Source: RGIG7378 sp964500525
Lineage (GTDB): Bacteria > Bacillota > Clostridia > RGIG7378
Direction of reading: 5' to 3'
Assembly: GCA_964500525.1 (NCBI GenBank)
Contig: CAZCOE010000106.1
Coordinates: 1-17,999, forward strand
DNA length: 17,999 bases
The notes beneath the pieces were generated by a model that saw only the letters and a list, made by a program, of their open reading frames with translations, had not been told where the DNA came from and ran no database searches. This document shows positions 8,184 to 16,135 of the stretch, one piece after another; position 1 is the first letter of the stretch; the number at the start of each line of letters is the position of its first letter. The position numbers and the translations under genes are program-made.

Positions 8184-8221
8184 TTCTAATTAAAAATAAA
8201 CATTCCGGAGGTTAATTCCAG

Positions 8222-9304
8222 ATGCTGGATAAGCTCAAGAATATAGAAGACAGATACGAGGAGATCAACTATAAGCTGGCAGAGCCTGACATTACCACCA
8301 AGCAGCGGGAATACCGCATGCTGATGAAGGAATATGCAGACCTTACGGAATTGGTGGACAAAATAGGCAAATATCGCCGCACCCTGTCCGAGTTGGCAGA
8401 TGTGGAGGCTATGCTGGAAAAAAATACCGAGGACCCGGATATGGAACAGCTGCTCCGGGAGGAGCATTCGGAGCTGAAATCCAGGATTCCCCAATTGGAG
8501 GAGGAAATCCGCATCCTCATGACACCCAAGGACCCTGCAGATGATAAAAACGTTATCATAGAGATCAAGGGAGGAGTAGGCGGCGAGGAGGCAGCCCTGT
8601 TTGTGGGAGACCTGTTCAGAATGTACTCCAAATATGCGGAGTCAAAGGGTTGGAACATTTCCGTCAGCGATTCCAACGAAACCGAGCTGGGAGGATTCAA
8701 GTCTGTGGAATTTACCGTTGAGGGACACGGCGCCTACAGCAGATTCAAATACGAGGGCGGTGGTCACAGAGTCCAGCGGGTTCCTGAGACGGAGTCCCAG
8801 GGCCGTATCCATACCTCCGCAGTTACAGTTTCAGTCACTCCGGAAATGGACGATTTTGAGTTTGAGATGGATATGAATGACCTGAAGATAGACACCTATC
8901 GTTCCGGAGGAGCAGGTGGACAGCACGTTAACAAGACCGACTCCGCTATCCGCATTACCCACCTTCCTACGGGTCTGGTGGTTACATGTCAGGACGAACG
9001 TTCTCAGCTGAAGAACAAGGAGCGGGCCATCAAGATTATGCGTTCCAAGCTGTATTCCATGGAGTTGGAGCAGCGGGAGAACAAGCTCAAGTCCGAGAAA
9101 AAGTCCCAGGTAGGCAGCGGAGACAGAAACAGCCGCATCAGGACATACAACTTCCCCCAGGGCAGAGTCACCGACCACAGAATAGGCCTTACCCTTTACA
9201 AATTGACCACATTCATGAACGGGGATATGGACGAGATGATCAACGCATTGACCACAGCTGACAGAGCGGACAAGCTGGGCAGCGGAGAGAACGCAGATGA
9301 TTGA
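8222..9304 (+). CDS. prfA: Peptide chain release factor 1
   Basis: RF1 reads stop codons UAA and UAG in the ribosomal A site and triggers peptidyl-tRNA hydrolysis. The 360-residue product has the same length as E. coli RF1. The codon-recognition loop reads PET in QRVPETESQGRIHTS, the P-x-T tripeptide typical of RF1 rather than the SPF of RF2. The catalytic GGQ is at residues 232-234 within SGGAGGQHVNKTDSA. An SD (GGAGG, 8207-8211) sits ten bases before the ATG. The methyltransferase gene prmC, which modifies the GGQ glutamine and often lies next to prfA, is not adjacent here. The stop overlaps the start of the Sua5 gene by eight bases. Confidence 0.98.
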   Translation: MLDKLKNIEDRYEEINYKLAEPDITTKQREYRMLMKEYADLTELVDKIGKYRRTLSELADVEAMLEKNTEDPDMEQLLREEHSELKSRIPQLEEEIRILMTPKDPADDKNVIIEIKGGVGGEEAALFVGDLFRMYSKYAESKGWNISVSDSNETELGGFKSVEFTVEGHGAYSRFKYEGGGHRVQRVPETESQGRIHTSAVTVSVTPEMDDFEFEMDMNDLKIDTYRSGGAGGQHVNKTDSAIRITHLPTGLVVTCQDERSQLKNKERAIKIMRSKLYSMELEQRENKLKSEKKSQVGSGDRNSRIRTYNFPQGRVTDHRIGLTLYKLTTFMNGDMDEMINALTTADRADKLGSGENADD

Positions 9305-10391
9305 GGCGAAAGACCTGGGCCTGCAGAGTGCGCCGGACAGAGACACCGCGTATTGCATTCTGGGGGGATCAGAGGACAGTAAAATATTTGAAGAGGCCGG
9401 CAGGATAGTCCGAGAGGGAGGAGTGGTTGCATTCCCCACTGAGACTGTGTACGGCCTGGGAGCCAGTATATACTGTGAGGAGGCTATCGACAGAGTATTT
9501 CGTGCAAAGGGCAGGCCCAACGACAATCCTCTGATTGCCCATATTGCAGATATGTCCGGATTGGAACAGTTGGCTGCCACAGTGCCTGACAATGCACTCA
9601 AGCTGGCTGAGGCCTATTGGCCCGGTCCCATGACATTGGTATTGCCCAAGCTGCCATTGGTTCCGGATGCTGTCACAGCAGGACTGGACACCGTAGGTGT
9701 CAGAATGCCCTCGGACCCCAATGCCCACAATTTCCTAAAGGCCGCTGCCGTGCCTGTTGCAGCGCCCAGTGCCAATCGCTCGGGACGCCCCAGCCCCACC
9801 AAGGCCCAGCACGTATTGCAGGATATGAACGGCCGCATAGATATGATTCTGGACGGAGGAGAGTGCCTCTGTGGTTTGGAGAGCACCGTTATCGATTGCT
9901 CCGGTCAAGGCATCGCCATACTTCGCCCGGGATACGTTACTGCCCGGATGATCTATGAGGCTACAGGCATAGAGCCCACTGTTGGCTACGGCACCGTCAC
10001 AGGAAATACTGTGCCTAAGGCACCGGGCATGAAGTACCGCCACTACGCCCCCCAGGGACGCCTGTATGTGGCCTTGGAGAATGGTTCCAATGGAGATTCG
10101 GCGGACCACTGCAGCCGCCGTATAAGAGATGCATACGATGAGAATTTTGCACAGGGCCACAAATGTGTTATTCTTGTAACTAAGCAGGATGAGAAAGACT
10201 TCGGCACGCGAAACACTATTCTCATAGGAGACAGGACAGACCTCTCAACTGTTGCCCACCGGGTGTTTGACGCATTCAGACAGTGCGACAGAGAGGGATA
10301 CGATGTGATCTATATGCGCGGAGTGCCTGACACAGGAGTTGGCGCCGCCATTATGAATAGAGTAATTAAGGCCTCGGAGGGTCGGATCTGA
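9297..10391 (+). CDS. Sua5/YwlC-type L-threonylcarbamoyladenylate synthase
   Basis: The enzyme makes threonylcarbamoyl-AMP from threonine, bicarbonate and ATP, the first step of the t6A modification at position 37 of ANN-decoding tRNAs. The 364-residue product has a YrdC domain at about residues 34-220. Motifs include VVAFPTETVYGLG (43-55), the substrate-binding K-x-R in RAKGRPNDNPL (K71, R73) and APSANRSGRPSPT near 156-168. The linker GMKYRHYAP follows, then a C-terminal Sua5 domain, so it is the long Sua5 form rather than the short TsaC form. It begins inside the prfA stop region, with purine-rich AGCGGAGAG before the ATG. The prfA-Sua5 pairing is common in Firmicutes. Both products act in translation. 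Confidence 0.95.
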   Translation: MIEAKDLGLQSAPDRDTAYCILGGSEDSKIFEEAGRIVREGGVVAFPTETVYGLGASIYCEEAIDRVFRAKGRPNDNPLIAHIADMSGLEQLAATVPDNALKLAEAYWPGPMTLVLPKLPLVPDAVTAGLDTVGVRMPSDPNAHNFLKAAAVPVAAPSANRSGRPSPTKAQHVLQDMNGRIDMILDGGECLCGLESTVIDCSGQGIAILRPGYVTARMIYEATGIEPTVGYGTVTGNTVPKAPGMKYRHYAPQGRLYVALENGSNGDSADHCSRRIRDAYDENFAQGHKCVILVTKQDEKDFGTRNTILIGDRTDLSTVAHRVFDAFRQCDREGYDVIYMRGVPDTGVGAAIMNRVIKASEGRI

Positions 10392-10407
10392 CCCGGAAAG
10401 GAGACGT

Positions 10408-10851
10408 ATGAGCAGACCTAGTTGGGATGATTATTTCATGGACATTGTAGAGGTTGTAAAGACCCGCAGCACCTGCATTCGCAGGCAGGTGGGTGCAATC
10501 ATAGTCAAGGATAACCGAATACTGGCCACCGGCTACAACGGTGCACCCAGCAAATGCAAACACTGCGAGGATGTGGGATGTCTAAGACAGCAGCTGGGTA
10601 TTCCTTCCGGACAGCGCCACGAGCTCTGCAGGGCAATTCACGCAGAGCAGAACGCCATCGTCCAGGCAGCAGCCGCCGGCATATGTATCAGCGGCGCCAC
10701 ACTGTACTGTACCACCCAGCCCTGCGTGCTCTGTGCCAAGATGATGATTAACGCAGGCATCAAGCGCATTTTGTACAAGGGAGATTATCCCGACGAGCTG
10801 GCACTCAGCATGTTGAGCGAGGCCGGCGTGGAGACGGTGAGGGTCCAATAA
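10408..10851 (+). CDS. Deoxycytidylate (dCMP) deaminase, ComEB-like
   Basis: The enzyme deaminates dCMP to dUMP, feeding thymidylate synthesis. The 147-residue product carries the zinc-dependent cytidine deaminase fold. HAEQNAI supplies zinc ligand H78 and the proton-shuttling E80, and PCVLC supplies zinc ligands C106 and C109. An additional His/Cys cluster at about 50-70 (CKHCEDVGC) matches the extra structural zinc site of dCMP deaminases. RPSWDDYFMDI at the N-terminus is also typical of the family. A strong SD (AAAGGAG, 10397-10403) lies four bases before the ATG. ComEB of Bacillus belongs to this family, but no competence genes are next to it here. Its stop overlaps the next start by one base (TAATG). 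Confidence 0.96.
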   Translation: MSRPSWDDYFMDIVEVVKTRSTCIRRQVGAIIVKDNRILATGYNGAPSKCKHCEDVGCLRQQLGIPSGQRHELCRAIHAEQNAIVQAAAAGICISGATLYCTTQPCVLCAKMMINAGIKRILYKGDYPDELALSMLSEAGVETVRVQ

Positions 10852-12416
10852 TGTACTACCAGTATTTAATCGCCTTTGCCGCAGCCTTTCTGCTGGCTTT
10901 TGCTTTGGTGCCCCTTGCAAGGAAACTGGCCTGCAGTTTAGGCGTTATAGACATTCCCAGATATAGAGGCATGCACCGCAAGCCTGTTCCTCTTATGGGT
11001 GGAGTGGCAGTTTTCAGCGCATTTATGGTAACAATGCTGAGCCTATCTGCCTTGAGCGTGTTTAACATAGTAGACTTTGAGCCCAGCCCCAGAATGTGGC
11101 AGCTGTTGGCCGGGTGCCTGATTATCGAGGCCATAGGCATTTCCGATGACCTGTACGACCTGTCCTACAAAATCAGGATGCCCTTCCAGCTGTTGGCCGC
11201 GATTTTTGTGGTTATGGGCAATCGCATTGAATGCATTACAAACCCATTTACAGCACAGGGATACTCGGTTCTGCCCACCTGGCTTTCCTGGACCATCACC
11301 ATTTTATGGGTTGTGGGAATGACCAACGCCATGAACCTTATTGACGGTCTGGATGGCCTTTCCGGAGGTATCTCCGCCATCACGGCCATATGTATGTTCA
11401 CTATTGCCTTGATGAACGGCGATGTTCTGGGGGCCTTTATCGCAGTGGTTTTGGCAGGCAGCGTTCTGGGCTTCCTGCCCTACAATTTGTTCCCTGCCAG
11501 AATATTCATAGGGGATTCGGGAGCACCCTTGCTGGGATTCATTCTGGCAGCGGTTTCCATAAGCGGCTCCTACAAAATGGCGGCCACCATATCCATAACG
11601 GTTCCCATTTTCCTCATGGCAGTTCCCCTGTTTGATACCGCATCCTCTATTATTCGCAGAGTGGCCAAGGGCCAGTCGCCCATGCATGCAGACAGACAGC
11701 ACCTGCACCACAAGCTGGTGGATCTGGGCTTCAGCAAAGAGGAGGCCGTACTTATACTGTACGCTATTTGCATGGCCTTTGGAGTTTTGGCAATTATAGT
11801 CACAGGCGTAGGTCCGGTAGCCGCAGTATGCGTGTTCCTGGTACTGGCCGCAGCCATTTCCATATTTCTCATTTTCAGCTACAGGGCAAGCGCCAGGAAG
11901 CGTGGAAAACCTGTGGTGGAGGAGGACTCCGAGGAGACTCTGGAGGGACATAGGATCCTGTTCGTCACGTCCTATAAGCTCATCGACAATATATCGGCTC
12001 AGGCCAAGGCATGCTTATCTGAGAACATGGACGTGAAGGTTTGCGTCGTGGGGCGAATGGCCCAGCAGGATATAGATGAGAAGGCCCTGACACAGATTGG
12101 CGTTGCTGTTCACAAGGATGTATGGCAGGAGACAATTCCCCGGATAGCCGCAGAATTTGCCCCTGAGATAGTGGTGGTTTCCGGAGAGGACTACGTAGCA
12201 TACGGTACAGTTAAACATTTCTCCGAAAATACAGAGATTACCATTGCCCACCTTATGAAACCAAGGAGCAAGATACGCACATATGAGGAAAATTACATTA
12301 TCGATCAGTCCACAGACACCATCCGCACCGCGGATCTGGGAGAGACCGACGAGGCAGAAATCGGCCGGCATTTCCTGATTTATCTCAAAAACAACATTTT
12401 TATCCAGAGTGATTAA
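10851..12416 (+). CDS. TagO/WecA-like glycosyl-1-phosphate transferase with an extra C-terminal domain
   Basis: The N-terminal 350 residues form a polytopic membrane enzyme of the MraY/WecA/TagO family. These attach a sugar-1-phosphate, usually GlcNAc-1-P from UDP-GlcNAc, to undecaprenyl phosphate to start wall-polymer or polysaccharide synthesis. Visible motifs are MHRKPVPLMGG, the DDxxD aspartates D99, D100 and D103, NLIDGLDGL at 162-170, and the HxHH motif at H284-H287. About ten hydrophobic helices are present. The total of 521 residues exceeds the usual 320-380. A soluble extension at about 366-521 begins with a beta strand (HRILFVTSYKL) and has alternating strands and helices suggesting a Rossmann-like fold of unknown function. 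I could not place it in a family. The gene starts within the dCMP deaminase stop. MraY itself is less likely because mur genes other than murA are absent. Confidence 0.9.
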   Translation: MYYQYLIAFAAAFLLAFALVPLARKLACSLGVIDIPRYRGMHRKPVPLMGGVAVFSAFMVTMLSLSALSVFNIVDFEPSPRMWQLLAGCLIIEAIGISDDLYDLSYKIRMPFQLLAAIFVVMGNRIECITNPFTAQGYSVLPTWLSWTITILWVVGMTNAMNLIDGLDGLSGGISAITAICMFTIALMNGDVLGAFIAVVLAGSVLGFLPYNLFPARIFIGDSGAPLLGFILAAVSISGSYKMAATISITVPIFLMAVPLFDTASSIIRRVAKGQSPMHADRQHLHHKLVDLGFSKEEAVLILYAICMAFGVLAIIVTGVGPVAAVCVFLVLAAAISIFLIFSYRASARKRGKPVVEEDSEETLEGHRILFVTSYKLIDNISAQAKACLSENMDVKVCVVGRMAQQDIDEKALTQIGVAVHKDVWQETIPRIAAEFAPEIVVVSGEDYVAYGTVKHFSENTEITIAHLMKPRSKIRTYEENYIIDQSTDTIRTADLGETDEAEIGRHFLIYLKNNIFIQSD

Positions 12417-12460
12417 CCTAAGGAAAAAGGTAAAAAATATATCCGGAAGAATGACTTAGG
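12417..12460. repeat. Short inverted repeat flanking the murA leader
   Basis: CCTAAG (12417-12422) and CTTAGG (12455-12460) are perfectly complementary across 32 bases. The right arm overlaps the murA SD AGGAG (12458-12462). The stem is short, so any effect on translation is speculative. Confidence 0.3.
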
Positions 12461-12467
12461 AGTATAG

Positions 12468-13736
12468 ATGGCAAAATACGTTTTACAACAATACAAGGGC
12501 AGGTTGAACAGCAGGATCAAAATATCCGGATGCAAGAATGCGGCACTGCCAATTATGTGCGCCGGGACACTGTCAACGGAGACAAGCACTATCAGCGACA
12601 TCCCTGACCTGATTGATGTAGATATTATGAAGGATATTCTGGTCCATTTAGGCGCAAATATCCAATACGACAAGAAGACAAAGACTATGTCCATCAGCTA
12701 TGGGGGCAATGGTTCCTTTGAGGCACCCTACGATATGGTGGACAAGCTCCGGGCATCGGTGCTCAGCATGGGTGTATTGCTGGCCACCAAGGGTATGGCC
12801 AAGGTTGCTTCCCCGGGAGGCTGCCCTATAGGTGCTCGCCCCATCGACCTGCATCTCAAGGGATTCGCAGCTATGGGTGCCGAGATTCAGCAGGGCCACG
12901 GATATGTTATGGCAATGGCCAGCAAGGGCCTCCATGGAGCCACTATATATCTGGACTTCCCCAGCGTAGGCGCCACCGAGAATATTATGCTGGCTGCAGT
13001 TACAGCCAGGGGAGAAACCATTATCGACAATGCGGCAAATGAGCCGGAAATCGTGGATCTGGCCTCGTTCCTGTCCTCAATGGGCGCCGACATTTCCGGA
13101 GCCGGAACGGACAAGATCAGGATACAGGGCGTAAACAAGCTCCATGCTGCAGAACACACCATTATGCCCGATCGCATTGAGACTGAATCCTTTATGGCAA
13201 TTGCCGCTATTCTGGGCGGGCGATTGGAGATAGTCAATGCAATTCCTGAGCACGTTAAGCCTGTTACAGCCAAGCTCAGAGAGATGGGATGCACTGTCAC
13301 CGAGGAGGAGGGCTGCATCGTGGTTGAGACGCCCGAGAATTCAAAGCTCAAATCCGTGGATATCAAAACACTGCCTCATCCCGGATTCCCTACGGACATG
13401 CAGGCGCCATTTACCTCCCTGTTGTGCAAGACAGCAGGCACGGGAATTATTACCGAAACAGTATTCGAAAACAGATTTCTCCATGTGCAGGAACTCAAGC
13501 GCATGGGTGCAAATATTAAGATTGACGGACGTACCGCGTATATAGAGGGAGGTTTGCCCCTTACAGGAACCAAGGTCAGGGCCATGGACCTCAGGGCAGG
13601 TATGGCCATGGTTCTGGCAGGACTGTTTGCAGAGGGACAGACAGAGATTGACAACATCTACCACATCGAGAGGGGCTATGAGGACCTGCCCGGAAAGCTC
13701 CGCAGCATGGGTGTGGAGATAGCTCGTATAGACTGA
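12468..13736 (+). CDS. murA: UDP-N-acetylglucosamine 1-carboxyvinyltransferase (MurA)
   Basis: MurA transfers enolpyruvate from PEP to UDP-GlcNAc, the first committed step of peptidoglycan synthesis in the cytoplasm and the target of fosfomycin. The 422-residue product has the expected length and a two-lobed EPSP-synthase fold. The N-terminal motif SGCKNAALP (K23, N24) normally reads SGAKNAALP. The catalytic loop GGCPIGARPIDLH has the conserved cysteine at C119, so fosfomycin-sensitive chemistry is predicted. AGGAG lies five bases before the ATG. Many Firmicutes have two MurA paralogues; which one this is cannot be told here. Placement after the TagO/WecA-like gene groups two users of UDP-GlcNAc. 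The stop overlaps the start of the U32 gene. Confidence 0.97.
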   Translation: MAKYVLQQYKGRLNSRIKISGCKNAALPIMCAGTLSTETSTISDIPDLIDVDIMKDILVHLGANIQYDKKTKTMSISYGGNGSFEAPYDMVDKLRASVLSMGVLLATKGMAKVASPGGCPIGARPIDLHLKGFAAMGAEIQQGHGYVMAMASKGLHGATIYLDFPSVGATENIMLAAVTARGETIIDNAANEPEIVDLASFLSSMGADISGAGTDKIRIQGVNKLHAAEHTIMPDRIETESFMAIAAILGGRLEIVNAIPEHVKPVTAKLREMGCTVTEEEGCIVVETPENSKLKSVDIKTLPHPGFPTDMQAPFTSLLCKTAGTGIITETVFENRFLHVQELKRMGANIKIDGRTAYIEGGLPLTGTKVRAMDLRAGMAMVLAGLFAEGQTEIDNIYHIERGYEDLPGKLRSMGVEIARID

Positions 13737-16135
13737 TGGACAAGTACTCCAAGCCGGAATTGCTCTGTCCCGCAGGAAGCCCTGAGGCGGCAATGGCTGC
13801 CATAGAGATGGGGGCGGACGCAATATACCTGGGATTGCAGAAGTTCAATGCCAGGGCCAATGCAGGCAATTTTACCGAGGAACGGCTGGCAGAATGTGTT
13901 ACATATGCCCACATCCGTGAAGTCAAGGTGTATCTCACATCCAACACCTTGGTATCGGAGCAGGAACTGGATCAGGCAGTGGAGCAGATTGAGAGGGCCT
14001 ACAGCCTGGGCATTGACGCTGTCATCGTGCAGGATCTTGGCCTGGCCCGGGCTATTCACATTCGCATGCCCCTGCTGCCCCTGCATGCCAGCACACAGAT
14101 GACAATTTATAACAGAGAAGGAGCCCTGGCCATGAAGGCTATGGGCTTTAGTCGGGTTATTCTGGCCAGGGAATGCGGCATAGAGGACATTCGGGACATA
14201 TGCAATGCCTGCAAGGACGGCCCGGAGGTGGAGGTATTTGTCCATGGAGCCGTATGTATCAGCTATTCGGGGCAGTGCCTTATGAGCGCCCTGATGGCCA
14301 ACCGCAGCGGCAACCGAGGCAGGTGTGCCCAGCTGTGTCGTATGTGCTACGAACTGAGTCCGGCAGGAAAGACCCCAGCATATCCCATCAGCCCCAAGGA
14401 TCTCTGCCTGATGGACAGATTGGATGAACTGGCAGAGGCAGGAGTATGTTCCCTCAAAATCGAGGGACGCATGAAGACTCCCGAATATGTAGGTGCAGTG
14501 ACCCAAATATACAGGAGAAGATTGGACGGGCAGAGGAGCGCCACTGACAGGAGGGACTTGCTGCAGGCCTTTAACAGAGATGGATTTACAGAGCTGTATT
14601 ATCAGGTTTCCGAAAAATCAGCAAAACCCGGTGCCGGAATGATGTCCTGCACTAAGCCCAAGAATTGGGGGATTTCCGCAGGGAAAATACTGAATATCCG
14701 CAGGGATTTTGACCGCAGCGCCAACATGAGGTTCCTTATGGTTTCGGTAAAGCTCAACTGCCGCCTGGCCCAGGGTGACGGAGTGGAGGTTATGACCGGA
14801 GGCACCGTGGACGATCCAGGCACAGTGATTACCGAGATTATAGGCCGGGATGGCAGGCAGAAATCTGCCAAGGAGGGTGACACCGTATGGATAGGCCGCA
14901 TCCCTCCGAACTCCCCCATTGAAGTTGGAATGGAACTGCGCAAAACCGGAGATGCCGAGTCCCGGAGACAAATCGCACAGCAAGTTGCTGCAGGCCTGCG
15001 CAGACGTCCCATATCCATGAATATGCAGCTGGATAATGATGGCCGGGGCACACTGACTGCAGTGGCAGGGAGCGAAAGGGCAGCAGCTGCTGCCCAGGTA
15101 TTGGTACCTGTCCAGGGATGTCCGGTGGACAGAGTCAGGTTGGAACAACAGCTTTCCAAGACAGGAAATACTCCATTTGCCGTTACAAAAATCAATACCA
15201 CAGGCAATCCGCAGGGCAGACTCATCATATCTGCAGTAAATGCATTGCGCAGATCCGTTTTGGAGGAGCTGGAGCACACACTGACAGCGGCAGCAATAGG
15301 CCCCCGCCCTATAACCACCTGCGGCTACGGAGTCCGGAATCAAGATCAATCTCAGCTATCCAATGGGGCCCCGTTTATTGCTCTGGGTGCAGACAATGCC
15401 AGGGAGGCCCTGAGTGATCCCAGGTGTGCACAGGCCCGGGAATACATATTGCCTGTGGACAGCATATGGAATGGGGATTACAAGACCTTGGAGCAGCAAG
15501 GAAAGCACTATCGATTCAGGCTGCCTGCAGTTTCCAGAGGGTCTCTGGATACCGCCCTGCGCAGGAACACTGCTCTCCTTGAGCAGGTCCTGTCATCGAA
15601 TTATTGCACCGGATTAATACTTGGCAACCCGGGGCAGACATGGCTCATTCCTATGGTACATAGACAGGGGAAAACCGTTACCGCCGACTATACCTTTAAC
15701 ATATGGAACACCGGCGCCGCCCAGACCTGTATTGAAATGGGCTGCGACTATATCTGCCCAAGCATAGAGGCAGAGGAGGACAGGCAATTTATCCTGGACC
15801 TGTGCAGTACATTTCCCGGCAAAGTGGAACTCAGGGCAGAGGGCAGCATCGTTGTGATGACCTCGGATTTCTGCCCTGTAGGCGCCTATGTGGGAGGCAA
15901 GACCTCCTGTGACAGAACGTGTTCAGCACCCTGCGCCAAGGGCAAATATGCCCTCAGAGATGCCAGAGGACGAGTATTCCCCATTGTCTGTCATCCAAGG
16001 GACTGCAGGACCGAGATATTCACACCCAGTTCCAAACCAAATCCCTCTCTTGCAGAGGGAGTGCCCCCAGGTGTCCGATGTCTGCGCTGGGAGCCGGATA
16101 GATCAGAACACGTTCTCCACATTGAACATATCTGA
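13736..16135 (+). CDS. Peptidase U32 family protein with DUF3656 region (RlhA-like)
   Basis: The 799-residue protein begins with the U32 TIM-barrel-like core (LLCPAGSPEAAMAAIEMGADAIYLG, cited from residue 9). It contains the family signature around 183-205 (NRSGNRGRCAQLCRMCYEL) and KIEGRMKTPEYV. A middle region at about 380-500 resembles DUF3656. A further Cys-rich segment lies near residues 712-735 (CPVGAYVGGKTSCDRTCSAPC). Although called peptidases, relatives in E. coli are RNA hydroxylases: RlhA acts at C2501 of 23S rRNA and TrhP on tRNA, with prephenate and iron dependence. The presence of DUF3656 favours an RlhA-like role; this is family knowledge, not shown here. The last 30 or so residues look unlike the usual family tail and run into the opposing gene. 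It starts in the murA stop (TGATG). Confidence 0.88.
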   Translation: MDKYSKPELLCPAGSPEAAMAAIEMGADAIYLGLQKFNARANAGNFTEERLAECVTYAHIREVKVYLTSNTLVSEQELDQAVEQIERAYSLGIDAVIVQDLGLARAIHIRMPLLPLHASTQMTIYNREGALAMKAMGFSRVILARECGIEDIRDICNACKDGPEVEVFVHGAVCISYSGQCLMSALMANRSGNRGRCAQLCRMCYELSPAGKTPAYPISPKDLCLMDRLDELAEAGVCSLKIEGRMKTPEYVGAVTQIYRRRLDGQRSATDRRDLLQAFNRDGFTELYYQVSEKSAKPGAGMMSCTKPKNWGISAGKILNIRRDFDRSANMRFLMVSVKLNCRLAQGDGVEVMTGGTVDDPGTVITEIIGRDGRQKSAKEGDTVWIGRIPPNSPIEVGMELRKTGDAESRRQIAQQVAAGLRRRPISMNMQLDNDGRGTLTAVAGSERAAAAAQVLVPVQGCPVDRVRLEQQLSKTGNTPFAVTKINTTGNPQGRLIISAVNALRRSVLEELEHTLTAAAIGPRPITTCGYGVRNQDQSQLSNGAPFIALGADNAREALSDPRCAQAREYILPVDSIWNGDYKTLEQQGKHYRFRLPAVSRGSLDTALRRNTALLEQVLSSNYCTGLILGNPGQTWLIPMVHRQGKTVTADYTFNIWNTGAAQTCIEMGCDYICPSIEAEEDRQFILDLCSTFPGKVELRAEGSIVVMTSDFCPVGAYVGGKTSCDRTCSAPCAKGKYALRDARGRVFPIVCHPRDCRTEIFTPSSKPNPSLAEGVPPGVRCLRWEPDRSEHVLHIEHI

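Noticed and set aside
8831..9601. 256-residue open frame antisense to prfA and the Sua5 gene
   Set aside because: Both plus-strand genes are certain; this frame crosses their junction and looks like no protein family.
13676..14506. 276-residue open frame antisense to murA and the U32 gene
   Set aside because: It is the complement of well-conserved coding sequence and has no supporting start signal.
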